A stretch of 64,000 bases of DNA, from assembly GCA_023525975.1 (NCBI GenBank), contig CM042038.1, positions 10,727,272 to 10,791,271 on the forward strand, in the 5' to 3' direction. The translations under genes were made by a program, and so were the position numbers. The stretch comes from Smallanthus sonchifolius. Lineage: Eukaryota; Streptophyta; Magnoliopsida; Asterales; Asteraceae. Below are positions 1-12,236 of this stretch, piece by piece. Position 1 is the stretch's first letter, and the number at the start of each line of letters is the position of its first letter. The notes under the pieces were generated by a model. That model worked only from the letters and a program-made list of their open reading frames with translations, did not search any database and had not been told where the DNA came from.

Positions 1-389
1 CAATTGAACAAACACTTGTTTAATATATTAGACATGTAAATGAAAGTGTTTTGAGGAAAAGGAGTGAGGAAAAGGGATGTGGAAGGCATGAGTTTATAGG
101 CACAACACATAAGACAAGAAGACAACATGTTGCCACTCTCACGGTCGCTCGTACGGTCGCTGGAGCGACCTTGGACTGTTGGCATGCTGTTTTCTTGACT
201 CCCAGTGTTGTAAACATTAGGTGTTGTCACACGCACCATCCCAAGTCCATTTTCTCACTTTCTTCTATATTTTGAAGCTCAAGAAATTGGGAAAATTCCC
301 AGAATGAACATTTTCATTATTAGTTTCTAAAAAATTAAACAAAGAAAAGTCAACTCCTCCAAAATAAACATCATCTTTCGTCCGGATAC
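1..389. other. Non-coding stretch, nothing recognised
   Basis: There is no supported gene. Short open frames on both strands have no family resemblance and no splice context. Confidence 0.5.
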
Positions 390-820
390 TATCAAAACTC
401 AACGACTTCGCCGAAATACGTGTCTTGGTCTTTTAACGTACACGTGTCATTTTTCGCCTAAATACGTCAAAAACTCGGCGTTTCGCCTAGATTGCATTCT
501 AAGCGTTTTCGCCTAGTTATGAACAAATCCCGACATTTTCGCCTAGTTATGAACAAAACCCGGCGAAACGCCTAGTTATGAACAAAACCCGGCGAAACGT
601 TTAGTTATGTTTTTTGCCTAGTTATGAACAAATTCCGGCGAAACGCCTAGTTATGAACAAAACTCGACGAAACGCCTAGTTATGAACAAAACTCGACGAA
701 AACATGTTTCGGTGATTTTGTCGAGTTTTTAAAATCTTTCGTCGAAAATGACACGTGTTAGTTAAAGGATGAAGCCACGTGAACTCGGCGAAGTCGCCGA
801 GTTTGGGTTGTATTTCGGCT
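390..820. repeat. Foldback (inverted-repeat) element with internal 29-bp tandem repeats
   Basis: The segment at about 390-460 (CGACTTCGCCGAAATACG, then ACACGTGTCATTTTTCG) reappears inverted at about 735-820. Between the arms (about 510-702) a unit of about 29 bp containing GCCTAGTTATGAACAAA is repeated five to six times, with one degenerate copy near 599-615. This architecture fits a non-autonomous foldback/MITE-like DNA transposon. No coding capacity is seen, and a target-site duplication was not resolved. Confidence 0.6.
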
Positions 821-1521
821 AAAATTCATATTCATTTTGAGGAAGTTGAAAAATCTTTGTTTATTATTGGGAAAAAGTTTTTAAAATTGTTTATTCTAGG
901 AATTTTCCGAAAGAAATATATCTTAGGCCTATGGCCTGTAAAGCAAAGTTTACTACAAAAGTGGTATGATTTGTTTTGCATTTGTGTAGTAAGGATGATC
1001 ATTTTCTTTCTTGATTTGACTTTATCCATAAAAAGAGTGTTTGTGTCTTATATGCAAGATAAATAGAAGATCGCTTCTATATTTGGAAAGATAATCGAGT
1101 CAAATTCAAAATTTAAATCTTTCATTTTATTTAAAAACAACTAACTTATCAAATGTTTATAAGATTTTGGGGCTTTATAAAAACTTAGCTAATGTTTTAT
1201 AAAATATCTTTGGAAATGATCATCGCTTTACCATAAATAATACTTTTATTAGTTACGTTATATTATTTAAAACGGTTTTATAATCTTTATAAAGTCCCAA
1301 CATATTCATGTTGTCGTGTTTAACTTTGATCAATACATGCGGAAGTCGGTTTTGACTTGTTGGCCTTTGCATACTTGATCATCATCAATGTTGTCACAAC
1401 TGATTATTCATTAAGTGTATAGTGACATGTACGTGGTATATGATCATTTTTAACTGGTTTACAGATTCTATAAGTCCAGCTCAAACTATGTAAGAGCCTC
1501 ATCAAGTTATGTTCTTTCACT

Positions 1522-1900
1522 TCTATACTATATAATAAATAAAGGTTTTGGAGTGACACTTGACACTCTCATATTCACCCTAAATTTCCCCCCCCTCGCC
1601 TCTCTCTCCTATTAATTATACAAATTTTCTTTAATTTAAAAAAAAAATTTGTTTCCCGCCTATCTCTCCTATTAAATAATAATGCTTTATATAATTATTT
1701 TTATAAAACGTTTTTTTATTTAAAAAAATATGCCTATTCATAAACTATTTCTATAAACTGAACATTTCTTTTATTTTTTTATAATTAAAAAAAAAATAAC
1801 TATTTCACCAATAAAATCCAACATACAAGTATTCATAGAAACTACTGGTTTGTAACAAGTTATTTTTATTCAACCATGTAATACATGAGTTTTAACCTAG
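1522..1900 (+). mobile_element. Small non-autonomous Helitron
   Basis: The 5' end reads TCTATACTATATAATAAA, starting with the TC typical of Helitrons. The 3' end is CTAG at 1897-1900, followed by T. A perfect 5-bp stem CATGT/ACATG with loop AAT (1875-1887) lies 9 bases before it, which is the classic Helitron 3' hairpin. The length is about 379 bp with no coding capacity. The 5' flanking base is T rather than the usual A, so the insertion dinucleotide is not the textbook AT. Confidence 0.65.
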
Positions 1901-3479
1901 TATCTAATACATAAAAGTTATATTATGTATATTGGGTTAAGGTAAAAGAATAATAACTTATTTTATTTAACATATCAATACGGTATTTATACTTTTATTT
2001 GTAGACATGACAATTTAAGTTATAACTTACATGTTATTATAGTGTTTTTGATAACCGGTTTGCAGTCGTAGATTTAATTCCATGACAAAGATTAAATTAA
2101 GATAAATATTCTACAAAAACACAAATATTTATGGTGGTTCGAGCGAATGTTAAATAATCTACTTTCTCTAACTCTATAGTTCTTCAATCCAATTTTTTTT
2201 CACTATCTTCTAACTATATAATATGCCACAGAATACCGTTTACAAACTTCCCTCTAATAAAGTATGATGAAGAGTTCCACAACCAAAAGGTTGTGGGTTC
2301 TAACCTCATCCAAGACACAAAAAAGAAAAAAAAAATATAATAAAAATTTGTTGTTCAAAAAAAAAAAAAAATACAGTATGATGAAGATCAATAATATTTT
2401 TGTAAAAATGCTGGTAGATCTCACTACTCGTCTTTGTAGATAAACTTTATAACTTCTTCCCGATAAGGAATCACCAAACTTCTCGTTAATCAATTTATAT
2501 ATATCATCTTTACAAGTTCTTTTAATCAAGGTAAGGATCATCAATCACAATTACAAATAAGTGTCTGAATGAATATTAGAATTGTTATATGAAAAATATT
2601 AAAGGATATCACACAAAAGTTTTATAATTTATTCATTTTCATTGGATCAAACTAACTTTTATGTTACCAGCATCAGGGCCGTCCCTAAGATTTCGGGGGC
2701 CCTGTACGACTAAAGAAAATAGGCCCCTAAAAATCTAAAAATATAAAGCTAAATATATGAAGAAAAAAATAATTAATATGATGAAAATTGTAATAACACT
2801 AGGATTGATTTTTCTTAAAAAAAATCAATTCAAAAACCTCATTTGATTGAATATATCCGATTGAATTTCGAATGCAGAAGACGTCAACGAATGAGTAATT
2901 GTCAATGGATTTTTAAACTTAGTTTATATGGCTCATAAGTTAATTGTTAATTGTAATTTGTACATGGTTCATCAATTTTTTTAAACTCAGTTTATATTAA
3001 ATATAATTTTATATAATACATATAATTTTGGGCCCTCCAAAAAAATCGGGCCCTGAACGATCGCTCACCCCACACACAGTGGCGGAGCTTGACAAGCTAA
3101 GAAGTGGGGGCCGAAAAATATAAGCAGGGGTCGGCTCTTTACATTAAAAAATTTTCGGACAAAAACGGAAAAATTAACACTACTAACGGAAAAAACGGCA
3201 GGGGCCGGGGCCCTCCCTGGCCCCTTAATAGCTTCGCCCTTGCCCACACATGCTCGGGGCCAGCCCTGACCAGAATTATACTCTTATATCTTAATAACTT
3301 TAATCAACATAGATGAAGTTACAATTTTATAAATAAAAACATAAAAAACTAAATAAAGAATCTCTTGAAAAAAATAATATTTCTTTATTATCTAATTTCT
3401 TTATTATCTAAATATAACTAAAAAACATGCCTATTATTAGTTGGCTAAAAGTCTTGATGACATAACCACAGTCAGAGAA
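1901..3479. other. Intergenic DNA with DNA-transposon remnants
   Basis: There is no gene. Two GC-rich pieces look like ends of decayed hAT-type elements: CAGGGCCGTCCCTAAGA near 2675 with TCGGGCCCTGAACG near 3048, and GTGGCGGAGCTTGACAAGC near 3080 with GGGGCCAGCCCTGAC near 3255. The rest is AT-rich sequence without recognisable structure. Confidence 0.4.
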
Positions 3480-4517
3480 GTCAAAGACGCCGTTGCTTTT
3501 TAAACTCCAGCAGGCTTCCCCCAAACTTCTATCCTCCTTCCCTCAATCAAAATTAGGGTTCTTAACGTATAAGGTAATAATCTTAAAATTACTCGATCAT
3601 TGTTTATTTGATTTGTCTAGATGAATTACAGCTCGATACATTCATCATTTGCTAATCGATCGTAATCAACGATTTCTATTTCTATGCTCGATGATTGCGG
3701 TGTTTATCGTTGTGATATCAGAGCTGATTAATTGATTTTCGATTACGGAATTGTTTATCGTGTGTTTGATTCGTATAGATACCGGTTAATTCACTTGATT
3801 GAAAATTAATTCGTTAAGAGGTACGAGAATGTAATTTTCCGTAGTAATTTAGGTTATAATTTGAAGACGATAATGAATCTCCTAATTTTATATGGTAAAT
3901 TGATTGCTTCTGTAGTTACACGAGTCTCGGATTGGAAACTTTTAGCATCGTCATCTATATAAAATATGTGTTAGCTCCTGTTAATGTAGTTCATGTTGCA
4001 TCAGTTTGTATAGAGTGTTGATGCTCGATTTTTCAACAATGAAATCTGTAGAAATTTATTAGAACAATTTTTTTGTATTGTAGGCAGTGTTTCTCTATTT
4101 TGTTTTATAAGAAACAACGTTTACATTAATAAAAGTAGATTGTACACATTTTCTGAGAGGCAAGCTTGGAAAGATGAGTTTTGGGACAAGAAAGTTATGG
4201 TTTGATGTAAGAAGAAAACTGGAGATAGAATGTGCAAAATTGGTTATACAACAATGCAGACATTTTTATCTTAGGGCTTCAGGTTACACACGTAAAAAGA
4301 GTCATTTACTAAAGTAATATCATTAAAATGGAGGAACCAAGGAGAATATTGCACAACATGGTGATTATGTTATATGATAATTTTCCGCTTCATGGGAAGT
4401 ATATAAACAGGACTAATTCATTAGGTTATTAAATCCAGGTTTGCAGGGGCTTTAGCTGACTTCCCCCAAGTAGGTGCAGATAATTATGAAGCTGCAATCT
4501 GGCATTGTCTAACAAGT
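3480..4517 (+). promoter_or_regulatory. Probable 5' UTR and leader intron of the EMF2-like gene
   Basis: A pyrimidine-rich stretch with CAAAATTAGGGTTCTTAACG (about 3530-3570) is followed by a good donor, AAG|GTAATAAT, near 3573. A plausible acceptor, TTTGCAG|GGGC, lies near 4447, about 70 bases before the ATG at 4518. Together these look like a non-coding first exon plus leader intron. No transcript evidence is available, so the boundaries are tentative. Confidence 0.4.
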
Positions 4518-7500
4518 ATGCCCGGCATATTTATACCTGCTCGTGAAACCAAGTACTATACCTTGCATTTCAAGTTACTTCATGTACTCTATCTGTATAA
4601 TTAAGAGTTTTTAGATTGTCTATAAGATTCTTTTAGCGGTTCTATTTTCTTTTTCATGGCTGTATTTATTTTCTGTCTTTTTAGGTAATCATGGAATAGA
4701 CTTACTCTTTACGTTATATAACTTCTATTTGTCTGTCCTTTTGAGTACCTTGTGCTTTATCAATCTTGCAATGTATTTACGGGTGCATGAACATAGATAT
4801 ACATCTTATTCAAATTCATGGAAAAAGAATTATGTTTGCAATTGCAGTTATTCTAGAAGCTCAGATCAGATGTGCCGCCATGAAGCTCTTGTCCATTTGA
4901 CTCAGGAGGAACAAGCTGCAGCTGAAGAGAGCCTGTCAGTTTATTGCAAGCCTGTAGAGTTATACAACATTCTTCAACGGCGTGCTGTTAGAAATGTGAC
5001 CTTGATCTGTTCTCTCTTCCTCTTTATATTTTGCTTACATAATTGTTTATATTTTAATATATGATTGATACATTACATATTGCCCGGAAGCATGATACAT
5101 ATTGCCCGGAAGCATACATGCATACACTGCATGCATTACAAATCATACATTTGTCTGCCACATGCATTTATTACATGGCCTTTAAGTGTTGATGTCAAAA
5201 AATACTCTACCTATGGAATTTTGAAGTCATCAAGACAAGGACGTCTAAAGAAGCGTCTTTTATACACTTTTTGTGTTTCTAACCGGTGTATATTATTTGC
5301 AGCCATTGTTTCTTCAAAGATGTTTGCATTACAAATTACAAGCTAAGCAGAAAAAAAGGCAAGAATCGCAACATCAAACTCACAACTATTTGTACTGATG
5401 GCTCAATTTTGCTTTTATTGTTGAATATACTGTCTAGATTCGCTCTCATCTTTTTGGTCCCAGTGCTTTTGATACAAACTTAGGGTTGCTTTTCAATAAT
5501 TATATGATTATCTGGTCTCACATTAATACTATTGGTTGATTAGTGGCGTATACAGTTTTAAAAGGTACCAGTCTTGCTTCTGTGTATTGTAGGATACAAA
5601 TATCAGTATCTATATCTGGTGCTACTAATGATGGACTACAAACTCAGACCCTTTTTCCTTTGTACGTGTTATTGGCAAGACCAGTCTCTACTACAAATGT
5701 GGAGGTGCTTACAAACTTTACTTTTCGACGAACCCTTCTATTATTTACTTTTCATGCGTTATTTTCTTTCTCTCGCCTGCTTTCTTTGATGCCAAATGCT
5801 AGTTTTCTTTGTTTATGATTTGTAGACACAGAGTACATCTGTTTATCTCTTTAAACGAGCACGTAAATTGACGGTTTTTGGTGGGGCTGAGACATCGAGT
5901 TCAGCGCGAGCGAAATTTATCCTCCCTGAGATGAATAAACTATCAAAAGAGATCAGATCTGGCTCTCTTGATGTATTGTTGGTTAGCTGTGGTATGACAT
6001 TGTTTCCAATCTTTGTTGTATTTGGAGAATTATTGTGTTAAATATGTTGCCGTTTTGATTTTTATCTACTGTCGCAGCCGACTCCACAGATTCTCAAAAG
6101 ATTGACCTAACGGAGGATCATATGTTTTCCACCTCATGTAAGATATGCTCTGGATGCGGAATCTTTTACTACTTGATCTTTAATGCTTAAATGATATGAG
6201 AATTTTAACTTTACGCACATGCGCGCACGCCACACACACACACACACACATATATGTGTGTGTGTATTCGTACGTGCAAAATACGGATGCATGTATTTAA
6301 CCTCTTTTATCTGTATACCGTGTTTGTATTCTGATTTGCATGTTTTTGTGTCAGTGAATTGTGTGGGATACTGTTTGTTTGGGAAGATCCCAATGGATTT
6401 ACTTCATTCTTCATGGGAGAAATCCCCAACATTAAGTTTAGGGGGGAGAGCTGAAATGATGTCAACTGTTATTATGCAGTCCTGCTATATGAAGGTATGC
6501 TTGCTCTGGTGTATAAACACTTGGATTAAATAAATTGGTAAAATGCGATGGAAGTGAAAATATTTGAACATCATATTTGTAAATCACGTATATTCCACAA
6601 TATATTGCTTTAAAAACTTACCGTATAAGTACTGTTGTACGGTTAAAACGTAGTGAAGTGATTAGAAATATTTTGTATTTGAATATTAAGACATATTTAG
6701 GTGTTCCAGTATAAATATTTTGTTACCTTATTATCTTTTTGCTTCTTTATCTTCTATACCTATTTCTCACTCTCGCGATGGGGTTTAATGTTGCAGTTGA
6801 GTTCATTAGATGGGGAAAAATGTGTATCTTTTCACTTCCCATATAATTCCGAAGCTGTGGTATATATTCTCTTAACCCTTTACTTCATGGCATATACGGT
6901 TGTTTTAGTTAAATAGTAACTACGTTCCTACTGCTTAATTTTATTTTATGGTTCTCAAAGAGCATATTGCAGCAAGTACCAGCCGTCATTTCTGCTGAAG
7001 AATTTGGGGCAAAAAATATGTTGCCCTATGACGTTTATTCATACAACGATACTCCCAGACCCGGTATTATGAGGTAGTAAACATTTTTTGTAACACTTAT
7101 CTTTTAAGTGGTACCTTCTTTTCACTGTTGGAGATTTTTTTTCTTGTCATTATTGTGCATGACTTTTGTTAATAATGCATTTATTAGTTCCTTAAATTCC
7201 CTACTGACAGTAGTTCTTATTTTGAATAGCTTTACTAGATGATATTTATCTGACATGTAATATTTATTGCTCATGCAAATACATGATATGCTGGTTTTAC
7301 TTTCAGGTTGAGATCAGGAAATGTGATTTTTAATTACAAGTACTACAACAATATGTTGCAGAGGACTGAAGGTATCGTTCGAATATAATAATACAACAAT
7401 TACATGTTTGCTTAGTCAAAGAGAACAACTGGTCACAATATGGTGTTATTCAGTCGGGTTATGCAGGTTTCAGGTCTTTCGGTTCGGGTTAGTCGGGTTT

Positions 7501-10500
7501 TAGTTGGTCTGCTACCTTTTTGCCAATATAAAAAATCATTTCCATTCCAATTATGTTTCGCGCGTTATAACAAATATGATTCCATCAGCTAACACTACAG
7601 TATCATACATACAATGAAATAAGTACGGAAATAATGCTAGGCCATAATTTTATTACACAAATAATATCAAGGATTTTTTATTATGACCAAACATTTTTAT
7701 TAATAAAATAATACTGAAGAACCCCACAACCGGTAGGTGTCTGGGTGGTGTGCAGGTAGTAAATAGAAGCTGTCTGAGCCATTTTTAAATTGTCCAAACT
7801 CTAAAATAGTGAACACCAAGAGGCAATACACCAGCAGACTGTCTTGTAAGTTGTTAAACAAAACCATCAATAGGTTTCCAAAATTAACATTCAATAAGCT
7901 TAAAACTACCCGTAATAAACTTTTAAACACCAACATGCATTCTAAACAACAAACACTTCCCATTCCAAAAATTTCAATACACATTGAAAACAAAATACTG
8001 TTTACAAATAAATAGGTCAAAATCATATTTGGTTATTGGGTCGCCTGAAAATTATGAGAGTAACCCACAATTTGATCCATGTATCCCGCATAAAAAACCT
8101 TAATACCGAATAACGAACCCAAAACCCGATTAAGCCAACCTGTTAAACCCGGATCCTATTCTGCTCACACGGGTTATTTGTGTACGGGTAAAAATGACCC
8201 CCTAGGTCACGATATATTGTTGAAGCTTCCCCATCTTTTTATTTTTAATGCTATATAAATGTCATTTCTGATGCTTTTACATCTGTAAATATCCATGCTA
8301 AATCTCCAGTTACCGAGGATTTTTCGTGTCCATTCTGTTTGGTGAAATGTGCAAATTACAAGGTGGATATGGCTTTGACTTCATTTTATATCATTTACTC
8401 AGTTCACTTCTGATATTTGCATAGCATGTGATTGTTTCTTGAATGTCTCTGATGTCTTTCAGGGCCTGAGATTTCACTTGACTTCATCACATGATCTCTT
8501 CCACTATGAGTTTTGGGTTAGTAGTTCATCTAAGTTCTTGTTGCTGTTTTTGACTGAAAATAATCACAGCCATAATACTATTAATGTTATGCAGGTTACG
8601 GAAGATTATCAGGTCGTGATTGTATCTATGAAAACTGATGTATGCAGCTCTGAGGTTAGCTTCTGACTTTCTTGTCGATATAGTCTTTGACAGGATATTA
8701 TTTGTTGGTATTTGAAATGCATACAAAACATTCACTTGAAAGATAACGGACATTTATTAACGTCACTTGCATTGTTAGATGTGCAAATTTTGGAAAGCTC
8801 GTGTGGCTGTAATAGGGTGTTTGGATGTGTAACTCAAAATTAATTTTGTGATATTGAATACTTAGTTCAGATAATTAACTATGTGCTGTTTTTTGAAGTT
8901 GAATTAAGAATATAATCAGTTGTTTGAATTTGGCAAATTTTATTATATAAGTAGGTAATATATAAACTGGCCAAAAACGGTATTCTTGTATACTATTAAA
9001 TAAAAAAAATATTATAGGTAATATATCTACTGTCCAAAAAGCGTATTCTTGTATATTATAAAATAAAAAATACTATAGTTTATTTCTGTAATTTATTTAT
9101 TAAAAAAATCATTTTGTTATCTTCTTTGATAATAGAAAATGAGAAATGTGGATGAAAAGTAATTATAGAGTGAGTAAAAAAGAGGGGGTAAGTGAGTAAT
9201 TTCGGTTTTCCCTTCAATATTCAGTTTTGTAGTTGTTGCAATATGGAATTGATTATCCAGAACTTGTTATTTAACCCCTCAATAATCTGATAATCAGTAT
9301 CACTTTATCCAAACACTAGAATATGAACCAACTTCAACTTGCAACAATCAGTTTCACATTTGAATGTCCCAAACATTCCATAAGTTGCATATGAGGTGGT
9401 CAGTTTTGTTTTCAAAGTTCTTTAGTAATACCTTGCTTGATAATACTTCCTATTTGAAGACTAAAATGCTGCATTTAATTTGTGTAACACTTTTCTTCTG
9501 GTTAATACATGTTTCTTCAGGCAACTCCGGACAGCGTTGATCCTAAACAGCAAACGTTTTTCTACTGGTAAGCTTTAATCTCTTTAATCTTCTACACTTC
9601 AGACATAATTATTTCCACATTTTTATCTTGCTTATATGGAAACCGCTTTCTACAGCCATAAATCCACAAGACGCAGGAAACCAAAGAACCAAACTCAAAA
9701 TGCAAATCATGTGCATCCACTTGTTCTGGATTCAACTATGTCTACAGCTCTCAGTGAGCTTATAGATAATACAAATGGTATGGCTCCTTTTATATCTTTA
9801 TTATTTTACATTTTTATAATACATAAATTGTTTTTGGTGCTCTACCAAAGTGGATAATTGACTTCTTGTTCAAATTATAATATCTTTTAGATATAAAGGT
9901 TCATCTATAATTCTGGCGTTTGCTTGATTCTAGGTGTACCCGAGTCCATGGAGCTTGATGCGTGTAGTCCTGATGCAAGTGCTACATGTCACTCAGTTGC
10001 TGAAACAGATCCTGTCCAATCAGTGCCTGAAAGCAACCTGGCACCTCCAGCTATGCTTCAATTTGCGAAGACAAGAAAGTTATCGGTTGAACGATCTGAC
10101 ACTAGAAAGTATGTTATTTTCTTTTTCCATACTTTTATGCTGTTTAGGCGGGTTGGGTTAAAATCGGTCATTTTTGGTGCGGGTTAAAATGGGACGGGTC
10201 TGGCTTATTGACCTGATCACACTCGCCCATTATAAATTATTTTATAGTAAGTAATTAATAATATTTGTTACTTATGATTGCAAAAACAGTATTATACAAT
10301 AATAATCACAATCTTTGAACAAAATGATTCTAGGAAGTTGTACTTGTATACATTAAAAGTAGACTTCGGGCAACTTTCAACCCTTTTGACCGACCCACTC
10401 TTCTTTTAGCTAAATTTATTATATATCCGAACAGGAAGATTGTTAAGCAGAGGCTACATACATAAACTGTTACTCTAGTGCATCTTAAGTCTTAACACTA

Positions 10501-12236
10501 TGCAAATCACTTTACTAGGATATTACCATTTTGGTGATCATTAAATATGAAATGATAGGGATGCATGAAGAAATGGTATATTTCAAATTCATAGCTTTTG
10601 TCGGTTCTCTTATTTTTTTGGTAATTTTATTATTGTAGCCGAGCTTTGTTGCAGAAACGGCAGTTCTTTCACTCTCACAGAGCTCAGGTTACCAGTTACT
10701 ACTTAAAACTTTTGTTTTGTTTTTATTATATCAAATTTGGTCTTGTCTTGTCATCTATTTTAGTAATCTACATTTCCTTGTTTTAAACTTGTGAAGTTCT
10801 TTGCTTTCTCCATCAACCATGTATTTATTTTTACTTTTTATTTGCGTTTATAAAAGCCAATGGCATTGGAGCAAGTTTTTGCTGAGCGGGACAGTGAAGA
10901 TGAAGTTGATGATGATGTTGCTGATCTGGAAGACAGACGTGTATGTCATGTTATTCTCTGATTTTGTATTTATGACATTTACAATTACAAATGGATAATA
11001 ATATTTAGAATGTTTCAGTTTTTATTGAAGATCAGATGTTTTTAAACTGAATTGCTGACATAAATATTTATATTCATCAGATGCTTGATGACTTCGTTGA
11101 TGTATCCAAAGACGAGAAGCAAATGATGCATCTGTGGAACTCGTTTGTGAGAAAGCAACGGTAACTTAATCTCCCTTTATCTCCCACACTCTCCAAAATA
11201 AATAAATAAAATAAAAATAACAAAACGAACTTCTTAAAATTGCTTGTTTATGTAATTCTCAGGGTGCTGGCAGATGGCCATATTCCATGGGCATGCGAAG
11301 GGTTTTCCAAATTACATGGCCAAGATCTTGTCCAGGCCCCATCATTGCTCTGGTACCTTTTTTTTTCAATCTATTCTAATTTATTTTTATTTCTGCTTCG
11401 TTTGGTGGCATGACTTCAATGTTTTTTTTGGTTATAAAATGATTTGTGCGGTTTTCATTAAAAACTCACCTTGGGAGACTTTTGACCTTGGTTTTAAAAT
11501 AATGCGCATGATGCGGTGATGAGATCACATTGCTACAGTTGATGCGATGCATTCCATGATGCGCATGTGATGCGTGATGCGACGCATTATGCAGTTGGCT
11601 AGTATTTGAACCAATTAGCCCATCGATTGCAATGGGTCTACTATGTTTTTCAATTCTGACCATCAGTTGAACAAGTTTGACCGAACAAATCTGACCATCG
11701 ATTGGACAAATATAACCATCGATTGGGCAATAGGTTTGAGTATTTGAACAAATTAAACCATCGATTAAACAAATCTGACCACTTATATTTTTAGAACGGT
11801 AAATCTGACCATAGATGATGAGAACAAGGTTTAAAAGTTAACAGTTTAAAATAATTTTATAACGAAGCATACATGATGTGCGCGCATTTGCATCACACAT
11901 TGGCTTTTGCATCGGAGAACCACATGCTTTTTAAATCCAAGCTTTCGGCCGGCTTAACTCATTTGTTCGACCCTTTAGAAATAAAATGTAACCCGAACAA
12001 ACCCCTTAAATGGACAGTTAGTCGAGAATTGTCGGTTTTTCGCATTTTTTGAACTTAGATAAAACTTTTGGTGTTACTGCAGGTGCTGGAAACTGTTCAT
12101 GATTAAGATATGGAATCATGGTCTTCTAGACTCGCGAACCTTGAATAACTGTAATGTGATCCTGAAACAATACCAAAATCAGAGTCAAATCCAAAGCCAA
12201 AGCCAAGACATAGATCCTATGAAAACCGATAGGTAA
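4518..12236 (+). CDS. EMF2: EMBRYONIC FLOWER 2-like Polycomb (PRC2) VEFS-domain protein
   Basis: This is a Su(z)12-type subunit of Polycomb Repressive Complex 2, which in plants supports H3K27 methylation and represses flowering programmes in the nucleus. The hand-spliced exons are: 4518-4552, 4848-4995, 5303-5358, 5593-5704, 5826-5991, 6078-6137, 6355-6494, 6797-6859, 6961-7073, 7307-7371, 8310-8362, 8463-8516, 8595-8654, 9521-9567, 9656-9777, 9934-10108, 10639-10687, 10857-10940, 11081-11160, 11263-11352 and 12083-12236. They total 1926 nt, giving 641 aa, close to Arabidopsis EMF2. The N terminus MPGIFIPARET and the block AAEESLSVYCKPVELYNILQ are diagnostic. A C2H2 finger lies at about C326-C329-H342-H347. 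The VEFS box (about residues 490-640) includes the acidic run EDEVDDDVADLEDRR and DEKQMMHLWNSFVRKQRVLA. All introns are GT-AG except intron 3 (GC-AG). The stop TAA follows AGG at 12231. Membership of the EMF2/VRN2/FIS2 family is certain; EMF2 rather than VRN2 is inferred from the start and the length. Confidence 0.95.
5074..5117 (+). repeat. Two-copy 22-bp tandem repeat in EMF2 intron 2
   Basis: TACATATTGCCCGGAAGCAT occurs twice head-to-tail with a 22-base period. It lies inside the intron between exons 2 and 3. Confidence 0.7.
6229..6263. repeat. AC/TG microsatellite in EMF2 intron 6
   Basis: A run of CA dinucleotides passes through ATAT into a TG run, forming a short self-complementary simple repeat between exons 6 and 7. 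Confidence 0.85.
7440..8210. repeat. Insertion-like segment in EMF2 intron 10
   Basis: Intron 10 is 938 bp, much longer than most others in the gene. Its middle starts with TCGGGTTATGCAGG / TTCGGGTTAGTCGGGTTT and ends with CCTGTTAAACCCGG and CACACGGGTT, so GGGTT-type motifs face AACCC motifs. This resembles a decayed DNA transposon, but clean termini and a target duplication were not found. Confidence 0.3.
8813..9318. mobile_element. MITE-like element in EMF2 intron 13
   Basis: The left end TAGGGTGTTTGGAT is mirrored by the right end ATCCAAACACTA, giving short terminal inverted repeats around about 506 bp of AT-rich non-coding DNA. It lies wholly inside the 866-bp intron between exons 13 and 14. 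The family was not determined. Confidence 0.45.
11487..11941. mobile_element. hAT-type MITE in EMF2 intron 20
   Basis: The termini CTTGGTTTTAAAATAATG and GCTTTTTAAATCCAAG are inverted repeats. The flanks CTTTTGAC and CTTTCGGC match at 6 of 8 positions, consistent with a decayed 8-bp hAT target duplication. The interior has repeated ATGCG/CGCAT-type words. The ends closely match the element in the PFK intron at 24240-24943, so the two appear to be one family. Confidence 0.6.

Noticed and set aside
510..702. Regular 29-bp repeats suggestive of a CRISPR array
   Set aside because: Units are directly contiguous without unique spacers, and the genome is plant nuclear.
7700..8026. 108-aa minus-strand ORF in EMF2 intron 10
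   Set aside because: Low-complexity hydrophobic translation of AT-rich intron DNA; no recognisable domain.
9924..10187. Separate ORF overlapping EMF2 exon 16
   Set aside because: It is exon 16 with intron read-through on both sides.
11466..11663. 65-aa His-rich minus-strand ORF
   Set aside because: Translation of ATGCG-type words inside a MITE in an EMF2 intron.
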